A stretch of DNA of 64,000 nucleotides from Candidatus Merdivicinus excrementipullorum (GCA_018716725.1 DVJP01000077.1:1-64000); one strand, 5' to 3'; shown: positions 23,833 through 33,248, counted from the stretch's first letter. The notes: generated from the letters alone by a model not told the origin. Translations and numbers: made by a program.

Positions 23833-25110
23833 TCAAAACAGTATTTTCCACAGCCAGAGGGTCATCTGCCGGTTGGTTTCCGCGATTTGGGCCAGTTTTT
23901 CCCGTTCCCCGGTCCAAGCCATAAAGACAAACTGGTTGGCCAAAATGATCCAAGGCACGGCTTTCCTTTCTTCCGCCGTTAAGGGGCAGATTTCGTCATA
24001 GCCCTTAAGAATGGCGTCCAGCACGTTTTTCCAAGGGGCTGCATCCATTTTCCCCCAGGTTTCCGACAAAACCGCAGTGGCGTAACAAACAGGGTCAAAA
24101 ACCCGGGCCTCCCGGGTGCTCAGGTTGAATTCATGGAACCCCGCAACCCTGCCGTTATGATACAGAGTATTTCCCGGGTTCAATCCTCGGTGGACCAGCT
24201 GGCGGGGCAGCTTTTCATAAATTTCCGGGAATTCCCGTTCCCACCGGCTGCACAGTTCCAAAGGCATAAGCCCTTCCTTTTTCAGCTTTTGCAAGGCCCA
24301 GCCGCCTGCTTCTTCCGTCAAATTCCGCTCCTCCGCCGGGAAATCACATTCCTGCAACGCCAGATGCAGTTTTCCTATGGCTTTTCCAATGTCCCGGGCA
24401 AGGACAATCCCTTCCGGTTTCATGATTTCTGACGCCAGCAGGGCCTCCCCCTTCGGCATCCGGCCAAGGCAGAACCAGCGCCCCTTTTCCTCCGCAATAA
24501 CGCCGCCCTCCGTGCAGGGCTGAAAATCTGGGGCTTCCAGGCCGAAACGGGTCAGCTGTTCCGACAGCGCGGCCTCCTTTTCCAAAACCCCGCGGAAGGG
24601 ACTTTCCTTTAGGACAAATTCTCCATTTACCCACAGGCAGTTTTCGCAAAGGTACCCGCTGGAAGGGTAACGGTATTCCTCCAAAGGGGCGTTTTCCAGG
24701 TTCCAATGGGCTAAAGCGGCTTTGGCGATTTCATGGGTCAGCATTTTATGCTCCTCCTTTTCCAGCTGGAAACGTTCCGGCCGCCGGGCCGGGTGTTTCC
24801 GCAGATATTCCGAAGGAGAACAGCCAAATTCCCGGACAAAGGCTTTGTAAAAGCCCGCGTAGCTGTCAAAACCGTATTCCAAGGCGGTTTCGGTCAGCGA
24901 ACGGCCGTTTTTCGCCGCATAGGCCGCAAATTGCAGCCGCCGCAGGGTCAGGTATTGGGCTGGCGGGATGCCCACCGTTTCCTGAAAAAGCCGGCTGAAA
25001 TGCCAGCGGGAAAAACCGCTTTCCCGGGCCAGCTCCTCCACGCACAATTCCCCCCGCAGGTTCCGGTCGATGGCGTCCAGGGCATTTTGCAGGATGTTTT
25101 GAATCTCCAT
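23833..25110 (-). CDS. AraC-type regulator fused to an APH-fold pseudokinase
   Basis: A 425-residue fusion. Residues 1-110 form two AraC/XylS helix-turn-helix units (LCVEELARESGFSRWHFSRL and LTETALEYGFDSYAGFYKAF), followed by a linker and an aminoglycoside-phosphotransferase/choline-kinase-like domain. That domain has a VIAEEKGRWFCLGRMPKGE hinge-like region and the catalytic-loop position HRGLNPGN, where the APH consensus HxDxxxxN has lost its aspartate; the DFx position reads FHEFN, again without the metal-binding aspartate. It is therefore probably a ligand-sensing pseudokinase controlling transcription. The start at 25110 follows AAAGGAGG. Confidence 0.8.
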   Translation of the reverse strand: MEIQNILQNALDAIDRNLRGELCVEELARESGFSRWHFSRLFQETVGIPPAQYLTLRRLQFAAYAAKNGRSLTETALEYGFDSYAGFYKAFVREFGCSPSEYLRKHPARRPERFQLEKEEHKMLTHEIAKAALAHWNLENAPLEEYRYPSSGYLCENCLWVNGEFVLKESPFRGVLEKEAALSEQLTRFGLEAPDFQPCTEGGVIAEEKGRWFCLGRMPKGEALLASEIMKPEGIVLARDIGKAIGKLHLALQECDFPAEERNLTEEAGGWALQKLKKEGLMPLELCSRWEREFPEIYEKLPRQLVHRGLNPGNTLYHNGRVAGFHEFNLSTREARVFDPVCYATAVLSETWGKMDAAPWKNVLDAILKGYDEICPLTAEERKAVPWIILANQFVFMAWTGEREKLAQIAETNRQMTLWLWKILF

Positions 25111-25194
25111 ATGGCTTCCTCCTTTCGGTACTATTATGGTAACATAAAATCCTCCCGAAAAGATTTCCTCCTGTGCGGGATCTTCTGTTTGGCA

Positions 25195-25652
25195 AAAAAT
25201 ACGGGCGAGCAATGCTCGCCCCTACAACCGGCGAATCGTCGGCGATAATTCGCCGCGGCCGTGGCGTCACGCGCCGGATTTGCGAACGGCGGAATGAACC
25301 GCCGTTTTCGGCACAGGTTCCCCGAAACGCCCGCATATTATACGAAACGTTCCGGAAAAACGGCGGGCCGGGAAACCCGGCCCCTACAAACGACAAAAAA
25401 TGAAACATATCTATCACGGCAAGTTTATTTGCGGCGAAAATCTTCGCCATCCAGCGGTCGGATAGGAATTGAAACGCCGCGTCGCGCCATCAAGCAGGCT
25501 TGCTGGCTTTATCCGCGGGGCCTCCCCGCCGGTTCGCCATTTATACAAAAAATCGGGGGATCTCTCCCAGAGGCGCGCAGCTTGTCGCGCGCCAGCCAAA
25601 GCGTGTCGCGAGGTACAACGACTGCGTCAGCTTAGCGGCCCGGTTTCCGGGC
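25195..25652 (-). repeat. Composite 3'-end repeat downstream of the MacB-type permease
   Basis: Begins at the permease TAG on the minus strand with a GCCCGG-AAA-CCGGGC hairpin, then a GGCGCGCGACAAGCTGCGCGCC hairpin, GGCGGGGAGGCCCCGC, the AGCAAGCCTGCTTGA module, TTTCAATTCCTATCCGACC, GCTGGATGGCGAAG, then hairpins GGGCCGGG-AAA-CCCGGCCC (25365-25383), AACGGCGG / CCGCCGTT (about 25296-25325) and GGGCGAGC-AAT-GCTCGCCC (25203-25221). No gene is visible between 25111 and 25652. Confidence 0.85.
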
Positions 25653-27002
25653 CTATTCTTGGCGGATGGCGGTAAGGGCGCTGATCTTCACTGCACGGTT
25701 TGCCGGGGAGAACCCGGACACCAGCCCCACCATGGTGGCGAATACCAATGCCCCCAGGGCCAGCCACCACGGGATAATGGACACGCCGCCGATTCCCATG
25801 CCGCCAATATCGTAAACGCTCCCTGACGCGCCCCCGCCGAAGGAATTGATGAGGAAGGAAATCAGATAGCTGATCCCTAAGCCGATAACGCCGCCGATAA
25901 AGCCGATGGTCCCGGCTTCCATTAAGAACATAGTACGGATATTCCCGACTACGCAGCCCAAAACCTTCATAACGCCGATTTCCCGGGTGCGCTCGTAAAT
26001 GGACATAATCATGGTGTTGGTAATGCCCAGAGCCGCTACAAAGAGGGAGATGGCCCCCAAGCCGCCGAAAATCATCTGCTGCTGGCGGGACTGCTCCTCC
26101 AGGGGTTTGCGGATAGATTCCATGGAGTTGGTCTGGGTATAGCCCATAGCCTGGATGGCTTCCTCCACTTCGGCCACATACTTCATGTCCTCCACCTTGA
26201 CGATTACTTCCTGGTAGGCGAATTTCTTGTTTTTGTCGTCCTTGATGCCGTTTAACTTTTTGTATTCATTCTCCAGCTTACGGACATAATTCACATCCAT
26301 AAATACGCCGTAGGGGCTGGGGTTCTTGCTCCAGTCGGTGACCAGGATACCGGGGCAGGTGACCTTATATTCCGGGACTTTTTTGTTGGATTCCTCAGTT
26401 TTATTGATTACCAGTTCTATTTTGTCCTCCAGCACGTTTACCGGCGGTTCCGGCTGGTCAGTAGAATCGCCGCCCATCATGATATAGCTGCCCATGGTGT
26501 TGCGCTTTTTGGGATTGTAAAAATTCATAACGGATTCCGAGGAAAAGAGGACGATGCCGTCGTAGTTCCCCTGCTCATTGGGCTTTGGCAGCTCCCCTTC
26601 CTGGACTGTATATCCCAGGGCTTCCAACGCGCTCATATCCACGCCGATAATGGTGGAGTCGTACTGGTATTTCCCGCTTTTAATGGTGCAGAACCCCCAG
26701 TTTTCCGGGCTGTAGGACGGTGTAACCACAGAGACATGCTCCATATTCCGGATTTGCTCCAGCATGTCGTCGTCCAGCGGCTCAATGTCCGGGTTTGACT
26801 GATAGTTATAAACGCTGATTAGAGTCAGGTCCCCCATCTGGGCCAGGGATTCCTGCATGGTTTGCTGCATCCCCAGCCCCAGGGAGATCATGACTACAAT
26901 GGCGCAGGTTCCCACCACAACGCCTGTAACGGTGAGCAAGGTCCGGACCTTCCGTTTCCAGAGGTTCGACAGGCTCATCCGGGCCATATCTCCGATTCTC
27001 AT
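25653..27002 (-). CDS. MacB/FtsX-type ABC transporter permease
   Basis: A 449-residue permease with TM1 near residues 18-45 (VRTLLTVTGVVVGTCAIVVM), a roughly 250-residue extracytoplasmic MacB-like domain, and a C-terminal FtsX block with three membrane segments (GAISLFVAALGITNTMIMSI near 316). Such permeases work by mechanotransmission, with an ATPase pulling on a secreted or membrane partner. Its ATG overlaps the stop of the secreted protein gene (ATGA), and the cognate ATPase lies further upstream. The final codons run into a repeat. Confidence 0.9.
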   Translation of the reverse strand: MRIGDMARMSLSNLWKRKVRTLLTVTGVVVGTCAIVVMISLGLGMQQTMQESLAQMGDLTLISVYNYQSNPDIEPLDDDMLEQIRNMEHVSVVTPSYSPENWGFCTIKSGKYQYDSTIIGVDMSALEALGYTVQEGELPKPNEQGNYDGIVLFSSESVMNFYNPKKRNTMGSYIMMGGDSTDQPEPPVNVLEDKIELVINKTEESNKKVPEYKVTCPGILVTDWSKNPSPYGVFMDVNYVRKLENEYKKLNGIKDDKNKKFAYQEVIVKVEDMKYVAEVEEAIQAMGYTQTNSMESIRKPLEEQSRQQQMIFGGLGAISLFVAALGITNTMIMSIYERTREIGVMKVLGCVVGNIRTMFLMEAGTIGFIGGVIGLGISYLISFLINSFGGGASGSVYDIGGMGIGGVSIIPWWLALGALVFATMVGLVSGFSPANRAVKISALTAIRQE

Positions 27003-29167
27003 GGCTGTTCTCCTGTATCTTCGTCGTCATAGTCGTCTTCCGCATCCAGGGCCGCCTGCTTCTTCTTTTTCACAACCTTCCGGATGACAACGATGACGGC
27101 AACCAGCGCCACAACGCCGCCGGCCGCAATGGCAATCCAGCCCCAAACCGGCATCCCGCCTTCCGCCTCCACAGGCATATTGGGGTCTACTATATCCGGA
27201 ATGTCCGGCTCCACATATTCCATAACCTCCGAGGTAAACTCCTTCACCAGCTCCTTGGTGTCGCCGTTGGAATCCTCGTAGGTGAAGGTAATAGTGCCGC
27301 TGACTGTGCCGGCCTGGGTGGGATTGATAGCCAGGTCGTAGCTGTCGGATGCGCCGGATTCCACGTTGCCGATGTAGGCTTCGGTTTCCGCCGTGGTGAA
27401 GCCTTCCCCTTCCACCTTGACAGACAGGTTAAAGATGGTGGATTTGCCCTTGTTGACATAAGAAACAGAGCCGCTTAAGGTTTCGCCCTGCATCACAGGG
27501 CCGTACATCTGGGGTTCCGTGACCTCAAAGCGGTCGGGCTGGGTCAGGGGGATGGCCAGGGTCTGGGTCACTTCCTTAGTGACCAGTTCGTCGTTGACAA
27601 TGGCTTCATAGCTGAAGGCAAATTCCACGCCGTAAGACTTGGGCTTGGCGTCCGCTTTGGGCAGCAGGTCAATGGACTTGGTGACAGAGCCGCCTGCGGC
27701 GATGCTGTCAATATAGAAGGTGTTGGAGGAGTTGGCGGGAGAGAAGGCGCCGCCGGTTTCCTCGTCCGCCGCTGCGGAAACAGTGATTTTTACGTTGCGC
27801 ACCGGGGCTTTGCCGGTGTTGCGGATGGCGGCGGTCAGGGTGAACACCTCGCCGCCGGTAACGGCCGTGACCCCTTCCCCGTAATTATAGCTTTCAATAA
27901 TCAGCTGCGGGGTGCCTTCGGTTTTGGGTTTCTCCCCGTCGTCCTCCTGCTTGGTAGGGTCGCCGGTGACGCTGACAAATGCCTTAGCGGTGTAGCTCTC
28001 CTCGCCGCAGGCCATGGTCACGTCCAGGCTGTAGTTGCCGGTGGCCATTTTCTCGCTGGAAGCCAGGGCGAAGGTCAGGGTCTTGGATTCGCCCGCTTTC
28101 AGGGAAGCGATGCGCTGGGAATCCACGGTGCCGTCCATGGTAAACGCTTCCGTAGACAGGCCGCCCAAAGTGACCAGGATATTTTCATAATTTTTGGCGC
28201 CGGTGTTCTGGATAGTCAGGTCGGCTTTAAATTTCTGCCCGGCATTAACAGAACCGGGGTTTACCTTGTAGCCCGCCAGGGTCAGCTGGCCGGCGCCGGC
28301 TTTTTCCGGCTCCTTGCCGTTGACCTTGACGTAGGTTTCCAGAGTTTCCGTCTTGGCTTCCCCGCCGTATTTATAGGTAATGGTCAGGGTGATGGGGTAA
28401 GTGCCGGTTGTGATTTCGGCGTCCGCGGAAACATCCAGGTCCAGGTAATTGGTCCGGTCCCGGGTAAAAGCAAAGGTCTGGGTGGCGGAGGCGGTGTTGA
28501 AATACAGTTTTTCCGGCAGCTTAGCGGTAATCTGCACATCGCCGGAAATCCGCCGGATGCCGCTGGTGATGGGGTAGGAAATGATCTTGCTTTCCCCCGC
28601 GTCAATGGAGGGGAGTTCCGCGCCCTCGTCAATGGTAAAAATGGTGCCTGCAATTACGGGAGGCGCCGGTTCCTCGTCATCGCCGTCATCCGGTGTTTGG
28701 GGTTTCTCCGGGTCTTTGGTGACAGCAAGAGTGGCCAAGGTAGAGTTATCGGTAGTTACACCACTGCAAGAATATGTAACATCCAAAATCAGTCCTGCGT
28801 TACCCACACCATCATACTTAAAGGTTCTAGCAGGAATCATGATAGCAAAGGTCAGAGTGGATGTAGTATCATCCAGAGAAATTGATGTGCCAGGCCGGCT
28901 GCTGTCCTTACCTGTCAGTCCCCCATCTCCCGTTGAGGTAACCCAAACATTGTCAGGTATAGCGCCTTCCCAGTTACTCTGCGTAAAGGTAATCCGAATG
29001 ACAGGGGAATCTCCGGATTCAACACTGCCGGTGGAAGCGGTAGCTTCCGCGCTTAAGTTGCCAATAGCCATAACCGGCATGGCGGGCACCACCGCAGCCG
29101 CCATCCAAATCATCATGCAAATGGCCGCCAGGAAGCTGACCGACCGCTTTATCAAAACTCTTTTCAT
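26999..29167 (-). CDS. Secreted multi-domain CARDB/COG1361-like protein, membrane anchored
   Basis: A 722-residue protein with an N-terminal signal peptide (hydrophobic residues 10-33, AMPVMA before the likely cut), an N-terminal domain to about residue 135, an acidic proline linker near 140-155, then several beta-sandwich repeats with the phrasing NAGQKFKADLTIQNTGAKNYEN, which is typical of COG1361/CARDB S-layer-like domains. A C-terminal TM (GWIAIAAGGVVALVAVIVVI) and a basic-then-acidic tail anchor it. Gene order ATPase, COG1361 protein, MacB permease is a known clostridial arrangement; the role is unproven. Bases about 28710-29050 look less GC-rich than the rest. Confidence 0.85.
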   Translation of the reverse strand: MKRVLIKRSVSFLAAICMMIWMAAAVVPAMPVMAIGNLSAEATASTGSVESGDSPVIRITFTQSNWEGAIPDNVWVTSTGDGGLTGKDSSRPGTSISLDDTTSTLTFAIMIPARTFKYDGVGNAGLILDVTYSCSGVTTDNSTLATLAVTKDPEKPQTPDDGDDEEPAPPVIAGTIFTIDEGAELPSIDAGESKIISYPITSGIRRISGDVQITAKLPEKLYFNTASATQTFAFTRDRTNYLDLDVSADAEITTGTYPITLTITYKYGGEAKTETLETYVKVNGKEPEKAGAGQLTLAGYKVNPGSVNAGQKFKADLTIQNTGAKNYENILVTLGGLSTEAFTMDGTVDSQRIASLKAGESKTLTFALASSEKMATGNYSLDVTMACGEESYTAKAFVSVTGDPTKQEDDGEKPKTEGTPQLIIESYNYGEGVTAVTGGEVFTLTAAIRNTGKAPVRNVKITVSAAADEETGGAFSPANSSNTFYIDSIAAGGSVTKSIDLLPKADAKPKSYGVEFAFSYEAIVNDELVTKEVTQTLAIPLTQPDRFEVTEPQMYGPVMQGETLSGSVSYVNKGKSTIFNLSVKVEGEGFTTAETEAYIGNVESGASDSYDLAINPTQAGTVSGTITFTYEDSNGDTKELVKEFTSEVMEYVEPDIPDIVDPNMPVEAEGGMPVWGWIAIAAGGVVALVAVIVVIRKVVKKKKQAALDAEDDYDDEDTGEQP

Positions 29168-29170
29168 AAC

Positions 29171-29944
29171 TCACACTCCGTTTTTTTCCATTGTATGGGC
29201 AGTTTCCGCCGCAATATCCACGTTTTTTTCCACCGTTTCCGGATTTCCCGCCATGACCGACTGGTTACGCTCATCGCTGATGATGCATCCGTCCACCAGG
29301 TGGATAATCCGGTCGGCGTACCGGGCGATATCCTGGTCGTGGGTTACCAGGATCAGGGTTTCGTGATATTTCCGGGCCATCCCCACGATCATTTCCATCA
29401 CCTCTTGGGTGGTGTGGGAATCCAGGTTGCCGGTGGGTTCGTCGGCGAAAACGATTTTCGGCTTTGCCACAAAGGCCCGGGCGATGCCCACACGCTGCTG
29501 CTGGCCGCCGGACATCTGGGTGGGCTTGTGCATCATGCGCGCCCCCAGCTTGACCCGCTTGAGCATTTTTTGGGCCTCCCGGGTCCGTTCCTTTTTCCCC
29601 ACCCCTTTAAACATCAGCGGCAGGGCGACGTTTTCCACGGCCGTCATAGTGGGCATCAGGTTATAGGACTGGAAAATAAAGCCGATATTCAGCTGCCTGA
29701 AATACGCAAGCTCCTTTTCGCTCATCCGGACAATGTCTTTCCCCTGAATGATTACCGAACCCTTGGTGGGCTTTTCCAGCCCGGCCATAATATTCAGCAG
29801 GGTGGATTTTCCTGAACCGGAGGTGCCCAGGATACAGCAGATTTCCCCCTGTTCAATGGAAAGGTTGATGCGGCCCAAGGCCACCACCCGTTCCTGATCC
29901 AGCCGGTAAACCTTCCGGATGTCTTTCACTTGTATCAGGCTCAT
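29171..29944 (-). CDS. ABC transporter ATP-binding protein (MacB/LolD type)
   Basis: A 257-residue ATPase with Walker A GTSGSGKST near residues 39-47, Q-loop FQSYNLMPTMTAVENV near 90-105, signature MSGGQQQRVGIARAF near 142-156, Walker B KIVFADEPTGNLDS near 160-173 and the switch histidine in LVTHDQDIA. The long match to the LolD/MacB pattern fits the MacB-type permease two genes downstream. It is the first gene of the three-gene operon, with only 3 bp before the secreted protein gene. A short C-terminal extension follows the core. Confidence 0.94.
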   Translation of the reverse strand: MSLIQVKDIRKVYRLDQERVVALGRINLSIEQGEICCILGTSGSGKSTLLNIMAGLEKPTKGSVIIQGKDIVRMSEKELAYFRQLNIGFIFQSYNLMPTMTAVENVALPLMFKGVGKKERTREAQKMLKRVKLGARMMHKPTQMSGGQQQRVGIARAFVAKPKIVFADEPTGNLDSHTTQEVMEMIVGMARKYHETLILVTHDQDIARYADRIIHLVDGCIISDERNQSVMAGNPETVEKNVDIAAETAHTMEKNGV

Positions 29945-30004
29945 GGCACAACTCCTACTGTCGAATTTTTCATGCTTTGCTCTCCCTTCCCTCCTGTTTG
30001 TCTT

Positions 30005-30034
30005 AGTATATCATATGGGGTTTGGTAAAATCAA
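30005..30034 (-). promoter_or_regulatory. Promoter of the MacB-type operon
   Basis: On the minus strand TTGATT (30029-30034), 18-bp spacer, TATACT (30005-30010), about 60 bp before the ATPase start. Confidence 0.65.
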
Positions 30035-30125
30035 TTGAAATCCGGTAACAATGCTTAATTATTCCTTAAAATTACCAAAAGCCTTTCTGATATTCCTTTT
30101 ATAGAGGTACGGGAAAGCAGGGGAT

Positions 30126-31505
30126 CTATCTCATAATTTTTTTCAAAAAATAAAATTTTTCCTGGTATGGCGGGTAGCGCATGGGGATGTCCAGCCAGGT
30201 TCCCCGTTCCAGCACCGATTTCCAATGGGTAAAGGTATCGAAACCGGCTTTGCCGTGGCAGCTGCCCATGCCGGAATTACCGATGCCGCCAAAGGGCAGG
30301 CGCGGGGAGGTGAGATGGACGATTACATCGTTATAGCACCCCCCGCCGAAAGATAGCCGCGAAAAGATGTACCGGGCTTTCTTTCGGTTTCCTGAAAAAA
30401 GGTAACAGGCCAAGGGTTTGGGGCGGGAAGCCACTAAACGCAGGGCGTCATCCAATTTGTGGTATGAAATCACCGGCAGCACAGGCCCGAAAATCTCCTC
30501 CTGCATTACCGGGCTGTCCAGGGAAGGCTCCTCCAGCAGGGTCAGCTGGATTTTTAGCGTATCCGGGTTTTTCCCTCCCCCAAAGAGAATTTTCTGCCCC
30601 TCCATCAGGCGGCAGAGACGTGTAAAGTGTTTTTCATTTACAATCCGGGGATACTCCGGATTCTCCATCATATTTACGGGATACTGGCGGCGCATCTCCT
30701 CCTGCATCCTGGCCACCAATTCATTTTTTACCGTATCCTGTACCAGCAGGTAATCCGGCGCCACGCAGGTCTGCCCTGCGTTTAAGCATTTCCCCCAAAC
30801 AATCCGACGGGCCGCCAGGGCGAGGTCGGCGGTTTCCTCCACGATACAGGGACTTTTGCCGCCCAGTTCCAGGGTCACGGGAGTCAGGTTTTCCGCCGCG
30901 GCAGCCAGCACGATTTTCCCCACACGGGGGCTGCCGGTAAAAAAGATATGGTCAAAGGGCATGGAAAACAGCTGGGTATTATTGGGAATCGTCCCCAGCG
31001 CCGGCGCAATATATTCCTCGGGGAAGCCTTCCTCCATCATCTGGGCCAAGACTGACGACGTTGCCGGGGCGTCCGGCGGCAGGGAAAGGATAGCGCAGCA
31101 ACCGGCCGCCATAGCGGAAACCAAGGGAGCCAGAGTCAGCTGCACCGGATAATTCCACGGGGAAACGATTAACACGCACCCCTTCGGCTCCGGGTACCGC
31201 CGCCCTTTGGAGGGGAACTGCAAAAGCGGCCCCGGCGTCCAGCGTACCCGGGACCAGCTGGAAAGCTTCCGCACTGCTTCCCGGATTTCCCCCTGCACAA
31301 TCCCCAGTTCCGTTGCATAGCCCTCGAACATGGTTTTCCCCAGGTCTTTATCCAAGGCGGCCAGCAAATGGGGTTCCCATTCCCGCAGAAGCCGCGAGAG
31401 TTTTAGCAGCTGCTCCTTTCGATATGGCGCCGGGAAGGTATTTCCGGCGCGGAAATGCCGCTGCTGATTCGCCAAAAGACCGGCGAGATTTTCTGAACAT
31501 TCCAT
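30126..31505 (-). CDS. Aldehyde dehydrogenase family protein (class 3-like)
   Basis: A 459-residue NAD(P)+-dependent aldehyde dehydrogenase of the shorter class 3 type. The active-site glutamate is in ELGGKSPCIVEE near 206-217, the catalytic cysteine in GKCLNAGQTCVAPDY near 236-250, and the cofactor motif FFTGSPRVGK near 183. It opposes no obvious pathway partner. A hydrophobic C-terminus (EKFYFLKKIM) resembles the membrane-associating tail of fatty-aldehyde dehydrogenases, but this is inference. AAGGGTGG precedes the ATG. Confidence 0.92.
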   Translation of the reverse strand: MECSENLAGLLANQQRHFRAGNTFPAPYRKEQLLKLSRLLREWEPHLLAALDKDLGKTMFEGYATELGIVQGEIREAVRKLSSWSRVRWTPGPLLQFPSKGRRYPEPKGCVLIVSPWNYPVQLTLAPLVSAMAAGCCAILSLPPDAPATSSVLAQMMEEGFPEEYIAPALGTIPNNTQLFSMPFDHIFFTGSPRVGKIVLAAAAENLTPVTLELGGKSPCIVEETADLALAARRIVWGKCLNAGQTCVAPDYLLVQDTVKNELVARMQEEMRRQYPVNMMENPEYPRIVNEKHFTRLCRLMEGQKILFGGGKNPDTLKIQLTLLEEPSLDSPVMQEEIFGPVLPVISYHKLDDALRLVASRPKPLACYLFSGNRKKARYIFSRLSFGGGCYNDVIVHLTSPRLPFGGIGNSGMGSCHGKAGFDTFTHWKSVLERGTWLDIPMRYPPYQEKFYFLKKIMR

Positions 31506-31525
31506 ATGACCACCCTTTCCGCAGA

Positions 31526-31559
31526 TAAGGCAAACCCCGGCAGAACCGGGGATGGCCTT
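31526..31559 (-). other. Hairpin between the DUF47 and aldehyde dehydrogenase genes
   Basis: Outer arms AAGGC / GCCTT and inner arms CCCCGG / CCGGGG form a strong stem-loop just past the DUF47 stop. There is no T-run, so terminator function is uncertain; it may trim or stabilise the mRNA end. Confidence 0.45.
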
Positions 31560-32181
31560 ATGTATTCTTCATCATAATTGTTTGCACCGTATTGGCCACA
31601 TGCTCGCAGAAATCGCAGCACCGCTCCATGCGGTTGAAGGTTTCCGTCCAGGCGATTGTTTCAACAGGGTCCAGACGGTTGCAGTAAATCCCCCGGATTG
31701 TTTCCACATAAAGCCGGTCCGCCTCTTCCTCCAAAGTATTGACCGCGATGATATGCTGGCCGATGGTGCTGGAATGGCGGAAATCCCGGAACTCCTTCAT
31801 AATATCCTTGAGCCTGCCGCAGCATTGGGTAATCAGCTCCGCAAAACGCAAGGTTTCCGGCCGGATTACCTGGATATTGAACATGTAAACCCGCATCAGC
31901 ACGTCCTCGATGCTGTCGGTTACATCGTCAATAGTCTGAGCCAAACGGAGGATATCCTCCCGTGCCAATGGCACAAACAAGTCATGGGCCAGCTCGTCTA
32001 TCAGCTTATGCTTTGCCACATCCGCCGTATGCTCAATGTTGTGGAGGTTTTTCATCATTTCCTCCAGGTTTTCCGGCTCAAATCGGTTGAGGGAAGTATA
32101 AAGGATTTCAGCGGATTGGCAGGCGTAATCCACAGCCCGGACAAATTCGTCAAAATAATGGCAGCGCTTGTGCATTTTCAT
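31558..32181 (-). CDS. DUF47 family (PhoU-like) protein
   Basis: A 207-residue all-helical protein. The regularly spaced acidic/His positions (HNIEHTADVAKHKLIDEL near 45-62; AQTIDDVTDSIEDVLMRV near 80-97; LEEEADRLY near 150) are the metal-binding helices of the DUF47/PhoU fold, usually partners of Pit phosphate transporters. No pit gene is present. I chose the ATG at 32181, which has GAGGG eight bases upstream, over upstream in-frame methionines; the resulting length matches the family. It is divergent from the DUF368 gene. Confidence 0.85.
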   Translation of the reverse strand: MKMHKRCHYFDEFVRAVDYACQSAEILYTSLNRFEPENLEEMMKNLHNIEHTADVAKHKLIDELAHDLFVPLAREDILRLAQTIDDVTDSIEDVLMRVYMFNIQVIRPETLRFAELITQCCGRLKDIMKEFRDFRHSSTIGQHIIAVNTLEEEADRLYVETIRGIYCNRLDPVETIAWTETFNRMERCCDFCEHVANTVQTIMMKNT

Positions 32182-32360
32182 GTATGATTCCCTCTCCTGT
32201 TCCATAAACAAAAGCATATCCAAGCCGGTATCAATTGCAGAACTCCATGAAATCTATCCAGCCTGCTTCTATATTCAGATATCACCGTACATATCATACC
32301 ATGTTTTTACAAAATACACAAGCTCCCCATGATATTTTACTTTTTTTTAACAAAATCCCC

Positions 32361-32390
32361 TTGCAGAATTCATCTATTTGTATGTATAAT
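32361..32390 (+). promoter_or_regulatory. Promoter of the DUF368 gene
   Basis: TTGCAG at 32361-32366 and TATAAT at 32385-32390 with an 18-bp spacer, about 40 bp before the ATG at 32433. Confidence 0.75.
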
Positions 32391-32432
32391 AAAAAGATGC
32401 AGAAATTATCTAAAATATAGGAGTCACAGACC

Positions 32433-33248
32433 ATGAAAAAACATTTGATTACCGCGCTGAAGGCGATGCTTATCGGGGCCTCCATGCTGATTCCCGGCGT
32501 CAGCGGCGGCACAATGGCTATCATTTTAAATGTATATGACAAACTGCTTTCCTCTGTCAGCCATTTTTTCAGCGCGCCGAAAAAAAACGCTGCTTTTCTG
32601 GGGGTTTTTGTCGCCGGGGGGCTGCTGGGCGTATTTTTGTTTTCTAATATTATCCTTACAGTCACCAACACCTTCCCTTTCCCTATGATGTTCTTTTTTA
32701 TGGGCGCCATCCTGGGCGGACTGCCCGCCCTGCTGGACCACGCCAAAACAGAAAGCGGGTTCCAGCTGCGGCAAATTCTTTATGTGCTTATCGGCGCGGC
32801 AGTTGTACTGGCGATGTCTTTTGAACCCACAGGGCTGTTTACAGCCGGAACCGGGTTCCAGGCGGTGCTGGTGCTGTTTATTGCAGGCATCCTTTGCGCG
32901 GCGGCCCTGATCCTGCCGGGCATCAGCATTTCCTACATGCTGCTGATTTTCGGCCTGTATGAACCGGCTATGACTGCTATTCACACTCTGGATTTCGGCT
33001 TTCTGCTCCCTATTGGATTCGGGCTGCTGGCCGGGATTCTTTTAATGGTTAAACTCCTGGAAAAAGCCATGGTAAAGGCTCCGCAGGTTACCTATCCCGT
33101 TATTATCGGTTTCCTCCTGGGTTCCCTGCCCCAGGTTTTCCCGGGGATCCCCACCGGCTTTAACTGGATTATCTGCCCGGTGATGCTGGCGGCAGGCTTT
33201 GCAGGGATCATGCTCTTGTCCCGCCTGACTGCGGATGCGGATAATTAA
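32433..33248 (+). CDS. DUF368 membrane protein (PopT-type undecaprenyl-phosphate flippase)
   Basis: A 271-residue membrane protein with about eight segments. The two family motifs are clear: LIPGVSGGTMAIIL near residues 18-31 and ALILPGISISYMLLIFGLY near 155-173, a pseudo-twofold arrangement. DUF368 proteins (PopT) are reported to return undecaprenyl phosphate across the cytoplasmic membrane for cell-wall synthesis. The gene is a single cistron with its own promoter and terminator. Confidence 0.9.
   Translation: MKKHLITALKAMLIGASMLIPGVSGGTMAIILNVYDKLLSSVSHFFSAPKKNAAFLGVFVAGGLLGVFLFSNIILTVTNTFPFPMMFFFMGAILGGLPALLDHAKTESGFQLRQILYVLIGAAVVLAMSFEPTGLFTAGTGFQAVLVLFIAGILCAAALILPGISISYMLLIFGLYEPAMTAIHTLDFGFLLPIGFGLLAGILLMVKLLEKAMVKAPQVTYPVIIGFLLGSLPQVFPGIPTGFNWIICPVMLAAGFAGIMLLSRLTADADN

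Noticed and set aside
25195-25450. Small ORFs in the repeat (for example MRDLLFGKK... and MASRAGFANGG...)
   Set aside because: They are read through hairpin repeats, recur in other repeat copies with frame changes, and lack ribosome-binding sites.
25195-25652. Possible CRISPR array from recurring GC-rich repeats
   Set aside because: Repeats differ in sequence, are palindromic, have no constant spacer length, and no cas gene is nearby.
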